Positions 1 through 13,506 of a stretch of DNA of 64,000 bases are shown in pieces. The position numbers and the translations under genes are program-made. The DNA is from Xylaria sp. FL1777 (taxonomy: Eukaryota > Ascomycota > Sordariomycetes > Xylariales > Xylariaceae), in assembly GCA_022578965.1 (NCBI GenBank), contig MU400506.1, positions 1 through 64,000 of the forward strand, in the 5' to 3' direction. The notes under the pieces were generated by a model. That model was not told where the DNA came from, did no database searches, and worked only from the letters and a program-made list of their open reading frames with translations. How positions within the stretch are numbered: the first letter of the stretch is position 1; every line of letters begins with the position of its first letter.

Positions 1-955
1 GGCTGGGATAAGCTTGGTTATTCATGGCCAGTACCCTGTTGCCAAGCAATCTTGGCAACGGTTCCCATTCAGTGTATTTAGGGTAAATACGGTAGTGATG
101 GACTGAGTGTAGGTAGTGATACAACGTTGAATGCAGCACAAGCTCAACTACCGGTACACTAGATAGAACAGGTGCCCAATAGCGTACAGTACAAAACCGC
201 AGGTCGTGTACTAATATTAGTACCTACCTAAGCACTGCCCGGATGCTTGTATAGAGTACTGCCTTCCCAGCTCACCAGGTACACATATATACATGAATTT
301 ATAGGGGTATATAACAGAAACACTCCTCTCTACCTTGAAACACCACCTCTTCCTCGTAGCTACCCACCCATCTAGGTATACTTTTGTACCTCCCACTGCA
401 TATGCATGTATATAGGTACTAAATGTCTTAGAAGGTTGCGACGCTAATTCAATCTTCAGGGACGACCATGCATTTCATCCAGCGATTGGCTCTCACTCAC
501 AGACAGGATAGACCTCCAAGATCCCCATTGAAGTGTTACAGCTGACAAGTCGTCATTTCCTCACATATTCATTCTTCAACAGCCTATAGACTGCCTACTT
601 ATCTCTATGTATTGTACTGCTAAACTTGCCAACTATCTCCTACATTACCACTACTACTCTCGTTAGAAGTGCTTCATTACGCTTTGATGTTCAACGTCCT
701 TCGAATTCATAATTTCCTTGGTTTTAGAGCCAGCCGTCGTTCGTTCAAAACTCCGATCCCGTGGAATTCCTCAGCCGTTGATTGAATTCAGGACATATTC
801 AATTAATAGCATAGCAAAAGTGATGCTATCCTTTTTGTGAACTACTATTCACTGCTCTTGCTTGGAGTCCTCTTGACTCTCTGCTGGATGGTTTATATGA
901 GCACGCTCGCCTGATTTGACGCTCCTGTGTGCGACTCGATCATCATCTACATGAA
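1..955. other. Upstream region of cch1, no gene seen
   Basis: No supportable coding region. The sequence is moderately AT-rich, with TACCTA/TAGGTA motifs near 220-420 and a pyrimidine-rich stretch near 560-680. It presumably holds the promoter and 5' leader of the calcium channel gene that starts at 956. No TATA box or operator can be assigned with confidence. Confidence 0.5.
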
Positions 956-3900
956 ATGACTGGGTCGCCGACCTCCCCTCAGCAGTCCCAACAGACCGCA
1001 TACCCTTCGCGTCGACAGTCCGTGTCTCTACAAGATCTCGAGCGACAGCAGCGCCAGCAACAACATGAACCTGGTACGGCCGGGTCCCTGGCGGACCGCA
1101 ACCTACCCGCCATCTCGACATACTGGGAGGGTAACCGGTTTCCACAAGAACATCATAACGATCACGATCTAAGCCCTAGTTCTCCCTTTGACGTTTCGGG
1201 GCTTCAATTCGCCCTTCCTCCTGACATTCAACCGCCCCGACCTACGTTGCCCGAACCAGCGCCCGCCCCTGCGAATCCCTATGTGACTCAGACTCCCTAT
1301 TACGACGAGACGCCCCAAGATGATTATTTCGATTCTGATCGTGCTCCCCTCACTTCGGCTGCGCAGCCGATCGCTGGTGCCTCCTTGAGCACTCGCCAAG
1401 CCGAGTCTCAGCCGAGAGATAGCTTCCAGACTGTCTCGGATATTGATAACAGTCCTCGACCGCGCGGGCGGTCTTCTCAGTTACTCGGCTTTGGTTTAGA
1501 GAGCGGCCAAGACCACCCCAGGCATCGTAGCTATGGCAATTCTCTAGTGCCGACTGACCATCGGAGCTCTCGGATTCAGGGAACAACTGATGCGTTACAT
1601 AGGGCTGGATCTATTGTTAGGGCCATGTCCCAGCGTGTTGTCAACATCGGTGGTGAAGGAGAGTCCATCGAGCAACGTTCAAGATCGCCAAGTGCCGATG
1701 GCCGTCGGCCATCGGCGAGTCGAGCGTCTTCACAAATCGGCATTGATACGTCATATACATCACAGGTCTATCCATCCTCGCCCCATGAGAAGCGAGGGGA
1801 GCCTGACTGGGGCGTCCCCGAGCCTCCCCTTCCCCCGCGTCGAGCCGGACCGATGCCGAATCCGCTAAAGGGCCGGTCCCTTGGTATATTTCCCCCTGAC
1901 AACTTCCTCAGAAGAAAACTCTGTGATATCTTGGTTAATCCGTATCTGGAACCAACCCTCCTTGTGTTGATAGTGCTGCAAGCTATTCTGCTTGCTGTCG
2001 AAGCGGCACACAACGTGAATGATCAGGGAAATGGACGAAAGCCACTATGGGATCCATCGTCTGCAATCAATTGGGCAATCCTCGTTCTTTTCATAATATT
2101 TACGCTTGAGGTCGTTGCCCGCGTTATAGTTTCCGGGTTTATATTGAACCCAGCTGAGTACAGTACGGTCGACCGTAAACGAGGCATTCGTAGCGTCATC
2201 TCAGACCAATACAACGCTGTCTTCCGGCCCCAACGCCATAAGTCTGTTCATGCACCCAGGCAGGAGGCTTACGGTCCTTCAACCTTTGCTCGATCGTTTA
2301 CCATGATGCATAGCATGCCAGAGACGGCTGACGAGCAGATGAGATTGCAACTTGCGCGCCGTGCATTCTTGCGTCATAGTTTCAACCGGCTTGATTTCCT
2401 TGCTGTTGTTTCTTTTTGGATCGCATTCGTGTTAAGCATCACTGGCTTAGAGGAGAAATATCACCTATATATATTCCGAATGCTTAGCTGTCTCCGAATC
2501 ATCCGGCTCCTCGCTCTCACGAATGGTACTGCAGTAAGTGGCTCTATGCCTGGCTAGGTCGTATCTGAGACTAATCTTGATGGGGGTGTAGATTATTTTG
2601 CGGAGTTTGAAGAAGGCAGCGCCGCTGCTTCTTCGGGTTTCCTTCCTGATCGGTTTCTTTTGGCTATTGTTTGCGATAGTTGGCGTTCAAAGCTTTAAAT
2701 CGAGCTTGAGCCGCCAGTGTGTCTGGCGGGACCCTCTGCAACCCAACAACCTCACGGCGGCTTATACCAACGAGATGCAATTTTGCGGTGGCCATATTGA
2801 CAATGATACGCTTAAGCCTGTTCCTTGGGTCAAATTAGATAGTACGGGCCTGGAAACAAACTCTTTAGACAACCTTATTCCCGCCCAAGGAGGTGCCAAA
2901 GGATTCATTTGTCCTCAATACTCTATTTGCCTTGAGCAGCACAGTCCTTACAACCAAACAGTCAGCTTCGACAACATTATCCAATCTTTGGAACTGGTAT
3001 TCGTCGTTATGAGTTCTAACACATGGTCCGATCTAATGTATTACACTACCAACTCGGATTTCCAAGCTGCGGCTCTCTTCTTCGGCGCCGGCATCATGAT
3101 TTTAATGTTATGGCTCATCAACTTGCTTATTGCAGTGATTACATCTTCCTTTCAGGTCATACGGGAAGAAAGCAAAGCTAGCGCATTTACTGCTGATCAG
3201 GATCCTCTGCTTGCCGACCCACAAGAGCCACAATTACAGAGAGTCTCAAGGTTGCAAAGACTATATGATAAGACATCACTAATTTGGGTTTTTCTCATTG
3301 CATATGAAATCTTCGCTCAGGGCTGGAAGAGTTCAAATATGACACCAGAGCGTAGGGATTTCATCAATGTCTCTACTTATCTCGTTACTGGTCTACTCGA
3401 TGTTGAAATCGCAATCCGAATTGTTGCCAACTGGAAGTCTTTCCACCGGAGCAAGCGCAACCTAGTCGATCTTTTTCTTGCAGTTGCAAACACAATCATT
3501 CTCCTCCCGCCGGTTCGAAACAGTGGCCAACCCTATGCCTGGCTGACAATATTTCAAATTCTTCGTGTCTACCGTGTGGTACTGGCCATTCCTATAACAA
3601 GGGATTTAATCTTATTGGTCCTCGGAAATGCCAGCGGTATCGGCAATCTCATCATATTCGTTTTCCTGATCACGTTCATCATGGCTATCTTTGCGGTTCA
3701 ACTCTTTCGTGGCGAGATACCGCTACGGGACGACAGTGGGGATCTGATCCAAATTTCTTTCTACAATATCTTCAATTCGTTTCTGGGCATGTACCAGATT
3801 CTCTCGAGTGAAAATTGGACAGATATACTGTACAATGTGACATCACACACAACTTCACGCAACACTGCTTGGTATGGTGCTATCTTCCTCATCGCCTGGT

Positions 3901-6900
3901 TTATTCTTGCTTTCTTTATTCTTGTCAATATGTTCATTGCTGTTATCCAAGAGAACTTTGATGTATCCGAAGACGAGAAACGATTGGAACAGGTCAAAGC
4001 TTTCCTTCAAAGGAAGGAACTAGGTAGTACCGCCGGCAGCAATGTTGCTCTATCAGAGATATTTTCATTCAGGAAGCAACGGCAAAGACGAAATCCACTG
4101 GACTATGGTCCAGCCACTATGGAAATGCTTCTGAAAGATGCCGTTGTCAGAGAATTTCTTGATGACTCTCCAGATACACCTCATCATCATCACCCTGAAG
4201 GCGAAACTCCCGATAGCGAAACTTCTCACGGTACCATGGGCACTGAGAAAAGACCTGGCCTCTTACATTCAATCACCAGAAAATTCGATAAAAACGTCCG
4301 GAATAAGGAGCCAAACCCGTTTTACTCCAATATCCAGTTTCATGGACCGGGCGATTCGCTGGATCCGCGACAAATGGCACGTCAAGTAGTCACTGCCACT
4401 CTAGAGCGCCGTAAAGCGCAGAGAGAATACCTACGGCGTCATCCAACGTATAATAACGCACTATATGTTTTCGGACCCAAAAACCCAGTTCGACGGCTTT
4501 GCCAACGCATAGTTGGTCCCGGAAGAGGTAGTGAGCGATTTGACGGCGTCGAACCAAACAAGATCGTTTGGTATAGCTTCTCGGTCTTCATATATGCAGC
4601 AATCATTGCCATGGTAGTCATTGCTAGTGTGACCACTCCGTTATACCAGAAGCTATATCTTCAGGAGCTTAATTTAACAGAAGCTAATCGTGGCACTTCA
4701 TGGTTCGTTTGGGTTGACCTGGCATTTGCTGTATTGTTCACAGTCGAAGCTGTGATAAAAATCATTGCCGACGGTTTATTTTTTACCCCTAATGCCTACT
4801 ATCGAAGCTCGTGGGGATTAATAGATGCCGTGGTTTTAATCACTCTATGGATTAACGTTCTTACTTTGATCTTCAACGACGGATCTGTCTCCAGGGTCAT
4901 CGGCGCATTCAAAGCCCTACGAGCTCTAAGACTGCTTAATATCAGCAATACAGCCCGGGATACTTTCCATTCACTCATCATCGTTGCAGGGTGGAAGATT
5001 GTCAGTGTAAGTTGATCCTCAGCCATACTAATCATACGATTGTTACTCTAATCTGTATTTCAGGCTGCCCTAGTCTCATTATCCCTCTTGATCCCGTTCG
5101 CAATATACGCTCTGAACCTTTTCTCTGGGACACTCCTCAGCTGTAACGACGGCGATGTATCGAGTCTTGTTGACTGTTTTGGCGAGTTTGAAAGCTCACC
5201 GTCCAACCCAGCATGGCCGTTGCTTGCTCCACGCGTCGCCGAAAACCCATGGTTTAGCTTTGATGATTTCGGAGCATCTCTCTTCATACTTTTTCAAATT
5301 GTATCTCAAGAAGGGTGGGTTGACGTATCATTTGCTGTTCAGTCAATTACTGGTCTCGGTCTTCAACCTCAGGACATGGCGTCACGTGGCAACGCCGTAT
5401 TCTTTGTCATTTTCAACCTCCTTGGGACTGTATTTGTCTTGACCCTATTCATTTCTGTCTTTATGCGCAATTACACGGAACAGACAGGAGTTGCGTTTCT
5501 GACAGCTGAACAAAGAACTTGGCTTGAGCTTCGAAAATTGTTGCGTCAAATTTCACCGTCAAGAAGTTCTTACGACGAGTCTGAAAACAAGTGGAAGAAG
5601 TGGTGCTACAAGAGGGCCATTGAAAAAAGAGGCAAGTGGTACACTAGCATCACCGTCGTTCTAGTTCTCCATTTGGCTCTACTATTGGTCGAGTTTTATC
5701 CTGAACCCGACTGGTGGACCCACACGAGAGACCTCATCTTCTTACTCTTTACGTTAATATATATCGCCAACATTGTTATTCGTATTGTTGGATTGGGTTG
5801 GACGCGATTTAGAAGGAGTTCATGGGATGTCTTCTCACTAGTGGCCGTATTCGGTGCGTTCGTAACATCACTTGTGCTGATTAAAGAGGAGGACCAGGAG
5901 ACCTTTGTGCAACTACACAAGGGCTTTCTTGTCAGCATTGTGCTGCTTCTCATTCCTCGGAACGATGCCCTCGATCAGCTCTTCAAAACAGCTGCCGCAA
6001 GTTTGACAACAATCATCAACTTGCTTGCTACTTGGCTAGTATTCTTCGTCGTCTTCGCCATTGCTCTAACGCAGACATTCAGTCTGACTCGCTTCGGTCC
6101 TGAAGAAGATAACAACGTCAATTTTAGAAACGTTCCCAACGCCTTGATTCTTCTCTTTAGAACGAGTCTTGGTGAGGGCTGGAATCAGATCATGGAAGAT
6201 TTTGCACAAATCAGAGCACCTCTTTGTGTCCAGAGCCAGACGTCGTTCTTTGATAGCGATTGCGGTGACACCGCATGGGCTAGAACGCTCTTTATCGCCT
6301 GGAACCTTATTAGCATGTATATCTTCGTCAATCTCTTCATTTCGCTTATCTATGAGAGTTTCAGCTATGTATACCAACGCTCAAGCAGCATGGCGCACAT
6401 TGATCGTGATGAGATACGGAGGTTTAAAGAAGCTTGGCGGAGCGTCGATCCGGCCGGCACTGGCTTTATTTCCAAGGAAGCTTTCCCGAGACTTTTAGGA
6501 GAGCTCTCTGGTGTTTTTGAGATGAGAATATATGAGCATGAAGATTCTGTTAGTCGGATACTTGAAGATGTGCGAGGTAATGATCAGGGACCGGGGCGAC
6601 ATGCATCCATCACTACAGCGAGCGATCTTAGTGGAGTGGATATTCGAAAACTCAACGAAAGACTCGCCTTGATCGACATCGAAGGAGTACGGGAACGACG
6701 TCGTCGTTACAACATATTTTATGAGGAAGTAATGGTTTCGGCAGATCCAGACCGGGGCATCTCTTTCACAACAGTCCTGATGATCATGGCACACTACAAC
6801 ATCATTAGTGACAGCAAAAGTTTAAGGTATTTAATCCCACCTTTTATTTTTGAATACGGACATCTAACGTTAGTGATAGGTTAGAAGAATTTCTTCGACG

Positions 6901-7526
6901 TCGTGCTAGACTTCAACGTGTGGAAGAAGAAGTCAACCGGAGGATAGTGCTGGGATTCTTTGATACGCTGTAAGTCATTCATTTCAATTTCGATGTGTCG
7001 GCATACTGAAGTTAGTAGTTATTACTCCCGCCAGTTCAGGCGTCACATGGACAAAAAACGATCTGGACGCATGACAGCGGTTCCGCAACTTGATGTGCCT
7101 GAGATTTTTGTCGATGACGAGAGCGACCAAGCTCGGGATCGCACTCGGGCGATGCAACAACGCTCGACATTAGCAATTCCACCGACTCCAGGAGCATCAG
7201 ATTTTCTTGCGGTATCTGATGGCACACGCTCGCATAGAAGCTGGTCCCTGGGTGCTGACATCTCTACGTACGACACGACGCCATCTCATCCTCTGAGTGC
7301 CCCCCGAGCTACATCCATCGTATCCGGGAACCGCCCAGAGACTTCGACATATAGTTTCGACGTACAGGAAAGCACTACTTCAAATACCCGCGAACGACAA
7401 GGGAGTGAGGTCAGCCCTGCCCAGCTTAGGAGCTTTCTAGATGACTCGGTATGGGCTGAAAGCATACGTCGAAGTACCACTGTGCGAAAGTCAGTACGAC
7501 GTTCTGACTGGACGGGCCGTCATTGA
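956..7526 (+). CDS. cch1: Voltage-gated-type calcium channel alpha subunit Cch1
   Basis: Pore subunit of the fungal high-affinity calcium uptake channel of the plasma membrane, which in yeasts works with Mid1. My model has five exons: 956-2533, 2592-5006, 5064-6826, 6880-6969 and 7040-7526, with introns of 58, 57, 53 and 70 bp, giving 2110 aa, the usual size for the family. Four six-helix repeats are visible. Pore loops read SSNTWSD (repeat I), SSENWTD (II), SQEGWVD (III) and LGEGWNQ (IV), an N/E/E/E filter as known for fungal Cch1. S4 segments are Arg-spaced in repeat I (FRMLSCLRIIRLL) and III (FKALRALRLL) but poor in repeat IV. An EF-hand-like segment follows repeat IV (about nt 6405-6500). 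Long Ser/Pro-rich cytosolic N- and C-termini flank the channel. The start is the first ATG in frame; the reading frame extends a little further upstream only through a GTG. Confidence 0.95.
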
Positions 7527-9957
7527 TGAGATTGATTACTATCACGATTGGGAAGACTATTGTTACGTCCTCGGCCGGAAGCAAAACGTGACGGAGGGCT
7601 GGTTCACACAATTGCAAAATCAAAGGGTTGGGATCCTTAAGCCGTTCAAGGCTGGTGTTACAAGTGGGATGCACGGTAACTACGGTGTTTGGGCGTATCT
7701 TTTTGATTAGCATTACACGGTACAAGTTGGCACAAATGGTACGATGATAGAAATACGGACGAGCTTATGAAGGCTGGGGTCCGGGTGCCTCGGGTGTTAA
7801 TAAGTCAGAGCTGAGGCTGGAACCCTCGTATATTCCGAAGACGATTTACAAGACAGGTGGATGGGCGGTGCATTTAGAGAGGATGCGGTCAGCCGAACTT
7901 GGATATGCAAGTTCTATGATCTGGGTATCTAATACATCAGTAGCAGGGAGACGTACTCTACCTACGAAACCCATGATAAACGAATTCATCCTGGTGAGAA
8001 ACTAGTCGTTCTAGTTTCTGTATAAATGGCCATCTGATAACAGAAATGTCGTTCCTCAATAGAAGAGGTATACTTGGATCAATCTATTGTAATAGGTAGG
8101 ATAATACCTGTCTACATACTGCGTAGGCAGACCCTAAATAGATATGTAGATCATGCTATTCCCACCTAGACTATATTACATACTCTATACACTTACGAAT
8201 ACCTACCTACTGAGTAGCTACACTACAGTAATTATTGGAGTACCAAGTGGAGTGTCTAAAGGCAGATTTGCCCCTCATCAGCTTCCTACTTACCTACATG
8301 GCCATGTACAGTATAACAACATCTACACCACAATTCAATTAACAATATGTCAGACTATATCCTATAATGCGTACTGACTCAGGCTTGTGTATGTGCAATT
8401 GCACGTGCCCTTGATCGTATTTTTTTTTTTCTAGAATAATTCCGCAATGAGAGGGCATACAGCTATGGTGTAGTCGCATTGCGTCGGGTCATTGGTGTCT
8501 GTCTCTGGTAAATTGTCCCCTCTCGCCCCTGAACCCCGGTCCATGCCGTGCCCCTGACTCCTGACAAAAAGCCTACGACTACGACAATCCTGGTCGCCGA
8601 TCATACGTGATTCTGTCGCGTTGCAGCTCTCGAAACCGTCGTCCCAAGCTATCTCCGCCCACTTCTCTTACACCTGCCTCGCTACCATCTCTGCTTAGTG
8701 GCGATGAAGGAGCCGTCGTCTGTTTCACCACACAACGATAAGACACGAAACAATTGCCACTATCACGACACTGTGTATGTAAGTAGGTAGGTATTTCACA
8801 TCTAGCAGCATTCCAATCACCGCCCGCTTCCGGCTTATTGACCCTGCATTCGTCGGTTGGCAGGGCACATCGTCCATCGCACATTCGCACATCCCCTTCC
8901 AAGACCTCGTGCAGAGCAATGTCAACGATGGAACAATTGGCGTCCCCTTAACCCCTTCATCCTGTTGCATACTGAGCACGCCTACATCGCAGACTGGAAT
9001 GATACGGTCGTATAGTCTTTCGCTAGTCCGTCTGCACTACAGCATCTGGTCTACACTATACGCACAAAGTTGGCTCGGATGCGAAGCCAAGCCAGAGGGC
9101 ATGAATCGCAATACTATGCAACTTGAGTCGAGTCCCGATGCGGCAGCCCATGGCCCATACTGCGTAGTCCATGACCCATGCATGAACCTGACTGAGTCTT
9201 GAACCCTCGACCCCTGAGTGGGCGATCGCCCGTCTTCTGTTAATACGAATTCCGTTATACTTACTACTGCCTATACCTACCTCCCTGCCCTTTCCCAGCG
9301 ATGGGCTAACCTACCTAGTAGCAGATGATGCAGTACAGTCCAGTCTTCTCCCTGCGCTATTCTATTTTGAGGCCCAGCTCGTGCGATTTGTTGTTTTAGA
9401 TTGTCATGCGGCCTTGCAGGCAGACCCTAGATCGGGACAAGGAGTCGTTCTATAAGTATCGTATCCTACACTATGTTCGTGATATGCACTACGTATAATA
9501 ATACGTCAGCTCATCCTGTCTACTCTGCGACGTTCTCACCTTCGCCTCTTCTCTCTCTCTTTTTCTTTCTTCAAGACTCTCTTTGAGGTCCTCTCACCGT
9601 CGGGAACAGGATAGATAGATCCAATCGTCCTATCATTTTTTCATCCATTCAAGAGCCAAGTTGCCAGCCACCCAGCCACTCACTCACTCACTACTCACCT
9701 AACTCAACTCAGCTCAACTCGCAATCGTTTGAAACAACTACATTCTTCATCTTCTCTTCGATAATCTAGGCTGAGCCTGCTTTTGGACGTCAATTTAACA
9801 GACGGGATCTATTTGAACAAGACGATTTACCTTTTCCAGACTTGATACCCAATCCAACCCAACCAATAACAAATCACACAACCACAAGAACACCAACAAG
9901 AACAACAACAACAACAACAACATTTACCTCGACCATTTTGCAAAAAATCATCCCACA
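7527..9957. other. Intergenic, with long leader of the 98-codon gene
   Basis: No supportable gene in about 2.4 kb; the open frames (for example 8153-8377 and 8579-8979) have no recognisable protein character. From about 9540 the DNA becomes CT-rich, then CAA/ACA-rich up to 9957. This looks like a long 5' leader for the next gene. An AT-rich TATA-like stretch lies near 9495-9505. A run of TCAC repeats sits at about 9672-9695. Confidence 0.45.
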
Positions 9958-10254
9958 ATGCAGCAGACATCGCGCCTCCAGACGATCCGCTCCCGCTTCT
10001 CCCCCAGCAACCTGCGCACGTCGCTGCGGCGGCTGTCGTCGGCGTCCACGGCGACCTCGTCGAGCGCGTGCTCGTGCTCGTCGTCGGGCTCGTCGTCGCC
10101 CGTCCACACCATCAACGCCGTGCTCTTCCGCCAGCCGTCCATCCTCGACATGGAGGAGGAGAAGCGCCGGTCCGGCGCCGAGCTGAGCGTGCTCGAGCCC
10201 CGGCCCATCGTCTACTGGGGCGGGCTCGAGGAGCGCATCCTGGGGTCCCTGTGA
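9958..10254 (+). CDS. Small basic protein of 98 aa, function unknown
   Basis: Single-exon ORF of 98 codons with an ATG in good context (CCCACAATGC) after a CAA-rich leader of the kind found before well-expressed fungal genes. Codon use is strongly GC-ending, unlike the surrounding intergenic DNA, which supports real coding. The N-terminal half is Ser/Arg-rich and low in complexity (RSRFSPSNLRTSLRRLSSAS). The C-terminal third is more ordered: a PSILDMEEEK segment and the ending RPIVYWGGLEERILGSL, which looks like the constrained part. There is no signal peptide or membrane segment. I do not recognise a named family. It may be a small stress- or development-related protein, but that is inference only. 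Confidence 0.7.
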   Translation: MQQTSRLQTIRSRFSPSNLRTSLRRLSSASTATSSSACSCSSSGSSSPVHTINAVLFRQPSILDMEEEKRRSGAELSVLEPRPIVYWGGLEERILGSL

Positions 10255-11670
10255 GAGATGATTAAGGGGTGGCCTCTTTTTTTCATTTTCTCACCGTGCC
10301 ATACCATGTGAATGCGTAGCAGCATCTCATGGTAAGATGGGGGCCTGGTGAAGACAACCACAGCAGCAACAACAACAACCACAACAACAATAACTCTGGA
10401 AGCCATCTTTTTCTCTTCTCCAACCTCACGAGCATCCTCCTATCCATCCATCCATCTTGGGTGCCGTGAGCCAACTTGCTAGGTTAAGGTCTTTTTTTCG
10501 AAAATAACCTCAAGTTTTTTTTTCTAAAAGTTTTCTCTTCTCTTCTTCTTCAGATAAAGCTTGAGACTTTATTTACATTGCATGCGATTACCCACCTATC
10601 TACCTACCTCTTACAACACGACAAAGACCCCTGGGAAAAAAAAGAGAACATCGTTGGACGATTGATTTTGATTGGGTCACGAAAAGATGTGACAAGGACT
10701 TATTATCACCCATTGACTTGGACCAAATGGGGGGCGGGGAACCTGGTTTTTTGTCTTTCTTCCCTCTCTTGTGGATGGCTCTCAATAGGGAGACAAACAG
10801 ACACACAGACAAAGGAAATTTGCTTTCGGAGCGGAGGGGAGAGAGGGGTTAATGATTTTGGACGCGGCACAGTTTGGAGTTAATTGGCGCTGGAGGGGGC
10901 GTTTACAGGTGTCTGTGTATGTGCGTTGGGGTTTGGAGGGGTTTTTTGTATATTGTTTTTTTTTCTTCTGTCTGTCGTTAATGGGACGGGACACGGAAAC
11001 TTTGCGAGTGTGATAGATTGATGTTGCGAATATCATCATAGTGCGATCGCGATTGGACCGAATATGAAAAATGAACAAAGAAAAAGAACAACCCTCTACT
11101 AGTGACTGAACATGTTGCCGTATTCATCTTTCGGTTCATGGTATGTATGCCTAATGAGTAGCAGATATGTCTATCACCGGAAGCAAATAGTAGCCAGATA
11201 CTTATAATACGCCACACGAGACAACTCGTATTGTATACTAAATCACCGTAGATAAAGTGTATCGGCTCTGGCCGTTATGGAATTATTCATATGAGAGCAG
11301 AAGCCCTTTATCTCAGCTATCGAACGCGAGTCATCAATGATAACATGCCAAGGCGTAATATAATACTGACGATCAAAGATAATCTCGCAAGAATGACGCG
11401 TGACTATTGTCTTTGGCTAACGTTGCCCTTCCGCACACCATTGTAGTAGGCTACTTCTATTCTACCTAGCCATTGCCCCAAGACTCACGCGCATCAGGAT
11501 GTCAGAGCCTGGCGTAAGCGGTAACATGACAACGTAGGACCAACAAGGTCCATCATCACAGTGATTCCAGAATGCAACCTCTCCCGAGGCCTCCCATCCA
11601 AAGTATCATCATCATGAATAGTAGCGGTGTCGCACATAGTAACTTATCCCCGTTAAGCCACACTCATGTT
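10255..11670. other. Convergent 3' region between two genes
   Basis: About 1.4 kb with no supportable gene. It holds a CAACAACAAC tract near 10355-10390 and several T-rich runs (10496-10530, 10958-10970), consistent with 3' UTR of the upstream small gene. It ends at the stop codon of the glutaredoxin gene on the opposite strand. Confidence 0.5.
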
Positions 11671-12570
11671 TCAAGCTGCCGCAACGCCCTCCTTCGCTAC
11701 GCTATGAGCCTTAAGAAAGTCAGGGTTATTCTCGAGCTCCTCCTTGATCTACGTAGAGCGAATATTAGTTCTGATTGCACTGCCTCTCCCACTTTGTATA
11801 GTAGCGCGTGACGATCCAGAGGAGAAGAGAGGAAAGGCTAGGTAACGTACAATGTCTAATCCACCAACCAGCTCGCCGTCCATCCAGAGCTGTGGGTACG
11901 TAGGCCAATCCGCGAACTCCTTCAAACCCTGCCGCACCTCGTCGTCGGCCAGGATATTGAAGAAGCCGTACTTAACGCTGCGCTCGCGCAAGAGGGCCAC
12001 CAGCTGCCGCGAGAAGCCGCACTGCGGCGAGCTAGGGGTGCCCTTCATGAACAACATGACGGGCGCGGCCTTGACGAGCTCGCCCAAACGCTTGAAGAGT
12101 TCGTCCTTTGCCTTCGCGGGGTCAACCTCTGCCTCAACCTCTGCAACCGCGGGCTCTTCCGCAGCTTTGGAGTCCGTTATAGAGTTGGTGGCGCCGTTTG
12201 TGCTCGCCGTTGCGGTTGTGCCATTGATGGTGGCCTTCGCGTGCGTCTCGATCGCCGTCCGCACCTTCACGGCGCTGCTGCCGCTCACGGCCTCGAGCAC
12301 CTGGTCGTTGCGCTGCAGCACGAGGTACGGCACCGCCGTGACGTCGTATGTCTCCGAGATGTCGCTCAGCTCCTCCGCGTTGATCGCCACCCAGCTCGTC
12401 TCGCCGTTCGCGGGGTACTCGGCGGCGAGGGTCTTCAGCACGGTGGCCATCTGCGCGCAGGGCGCGGCCCAGGGGGCGTGGAAGGAGATTATGAGGAGGG
12501 TGGAGGAGGGGAGCGCCGCGACGTGCGATCGCCACTCGTCCTCGGTCGTGATTTCTTTTATCGTCGACAT
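11671..12570 (-). CDS. Multidomain monothiol glutaredoxin (Grx3/4 type)
   Basis: Cytosolic/nuclear monothiol glutaredoxin with an N-terminal thioredoxin-like domain. Members of this family bind a bridging [2Fe-2S] cluster and handle iron trafficking and iron-dependent regulation. Exons on the minus strand are 12570-11851 and 11748-11671, with one 102-bp intron, giving 265 aa. The thioredoxin-like part (about residues 5-110) has WAAPC, which keeps only one active-site Cys as is usual in this family. An Ala/Thr/Glu-rich linker follows. The glutaredoxin domain (about 155-255) has KGTPSSPQCGFSRQ with the CGFS active site, WPTYPQLW and GGLDI. The intron splits the GGLDI/IKEELE helix; the second exon supplies the expected C-terminal helix, which supports the splice. 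Five GCGGTT copies lie 40-70 bp upstream of the ATG. Confidence 0.93.
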
Positions 12571-13506
12571 TGCGGATATGGCTTGTGGTTTGCGGCGTGC
12601 GGCTACAGCTGCGGTTGCGGTTGCGGTTGCGGTTACGGCAATTAGTAATTAGATGGGACGTCGGTGTCAACGGTTGAGATCTTGGTAGTGACGGAGCTGG
12701 CAAAAGTATGAAAGCCGGATACCAAGCTTGCTCCGGGCCGGATAGAATTTAATGGTAGAAGTACCTAGGTAATGATTAGAAATTGCGAAATATTTTGGAA
12801 GGATCAACTATAAACTTCCGCTGTACCCCGGTACCTAAGTCAACCCATCCGATACAGGTGGTGGCGTGGTTTGCTTTGCGACAGTGAGGGGCGCTTGGAT
12901 CCAATGGAGGGGCACTTGATTACCATATTCTTTTAGCTATCAGTTCCGGCAGCCTCTTAGGGAAGAATGAGCGGCCATTGCGTCATTTGTTCTAGCCGCC
13001 TGACACTAGAATCCTATCACGTGACTACCATTGCTTTGACATATACAAATTTGTTGTTTACTCTCAGTTGTGTTGCCCACCTTAACAGTTCACGACAGTA
13101 CATAATAATTCTTCAAGGACTGGTGAGCTAGATATGAGGAGGCTAAAATTTCGGTTCTCGTACATACAAAATACACTGACTAAGGAGCCGTGAAGATTTG
13201 TGTCTCATATGGCTTGGACATCACAATTATGTCTATGTCGGGCACTGGTGCTCCTTGAATTATAGGAACTTACTAAATCTCATTTCGTAACCTCTTCCAC
13301 AGGCTAGAGTTCGCTGGGGTACCGACCATTACTCATTAATTTGTTTTTTTGGGCAATCCATTTTTCATCACCATATGCTTGGCCCCTCTCGCATGTTTAC
13401 TCGACGTCCCTAAACAAGGGGGTAAGAAACAATGGAAACGAAGGATGTAACGCCATGAGGTACTTCCATCATGATTTTCTATTCGTTCCCCAACTGCAGA
13501 TGCTTT
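12571..13506. other. Intergenic, glutaredoxin promoter side
   Basis: Holds the upstream region of the minus-strand glutaredoxin gene and the 3' flank of the minus-strand zinc-finger gene. Apart from the GCGGTT tandem repeat next to the glutaredoxin start, I see no gene or clear signal. Confidence 0.5.
12611..12641. repeat. GCGGTT hexanucleotide tandem repeat
   Basis: About five near-perfect copies of GCGGTT/GGTTGC in the likely 5' leader of the glutaredoxin gene (AACCGC on the coding strand), 40-70 bp upstream of its ATG. It may be polymorphic between isolates. Confidence 0.85.
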
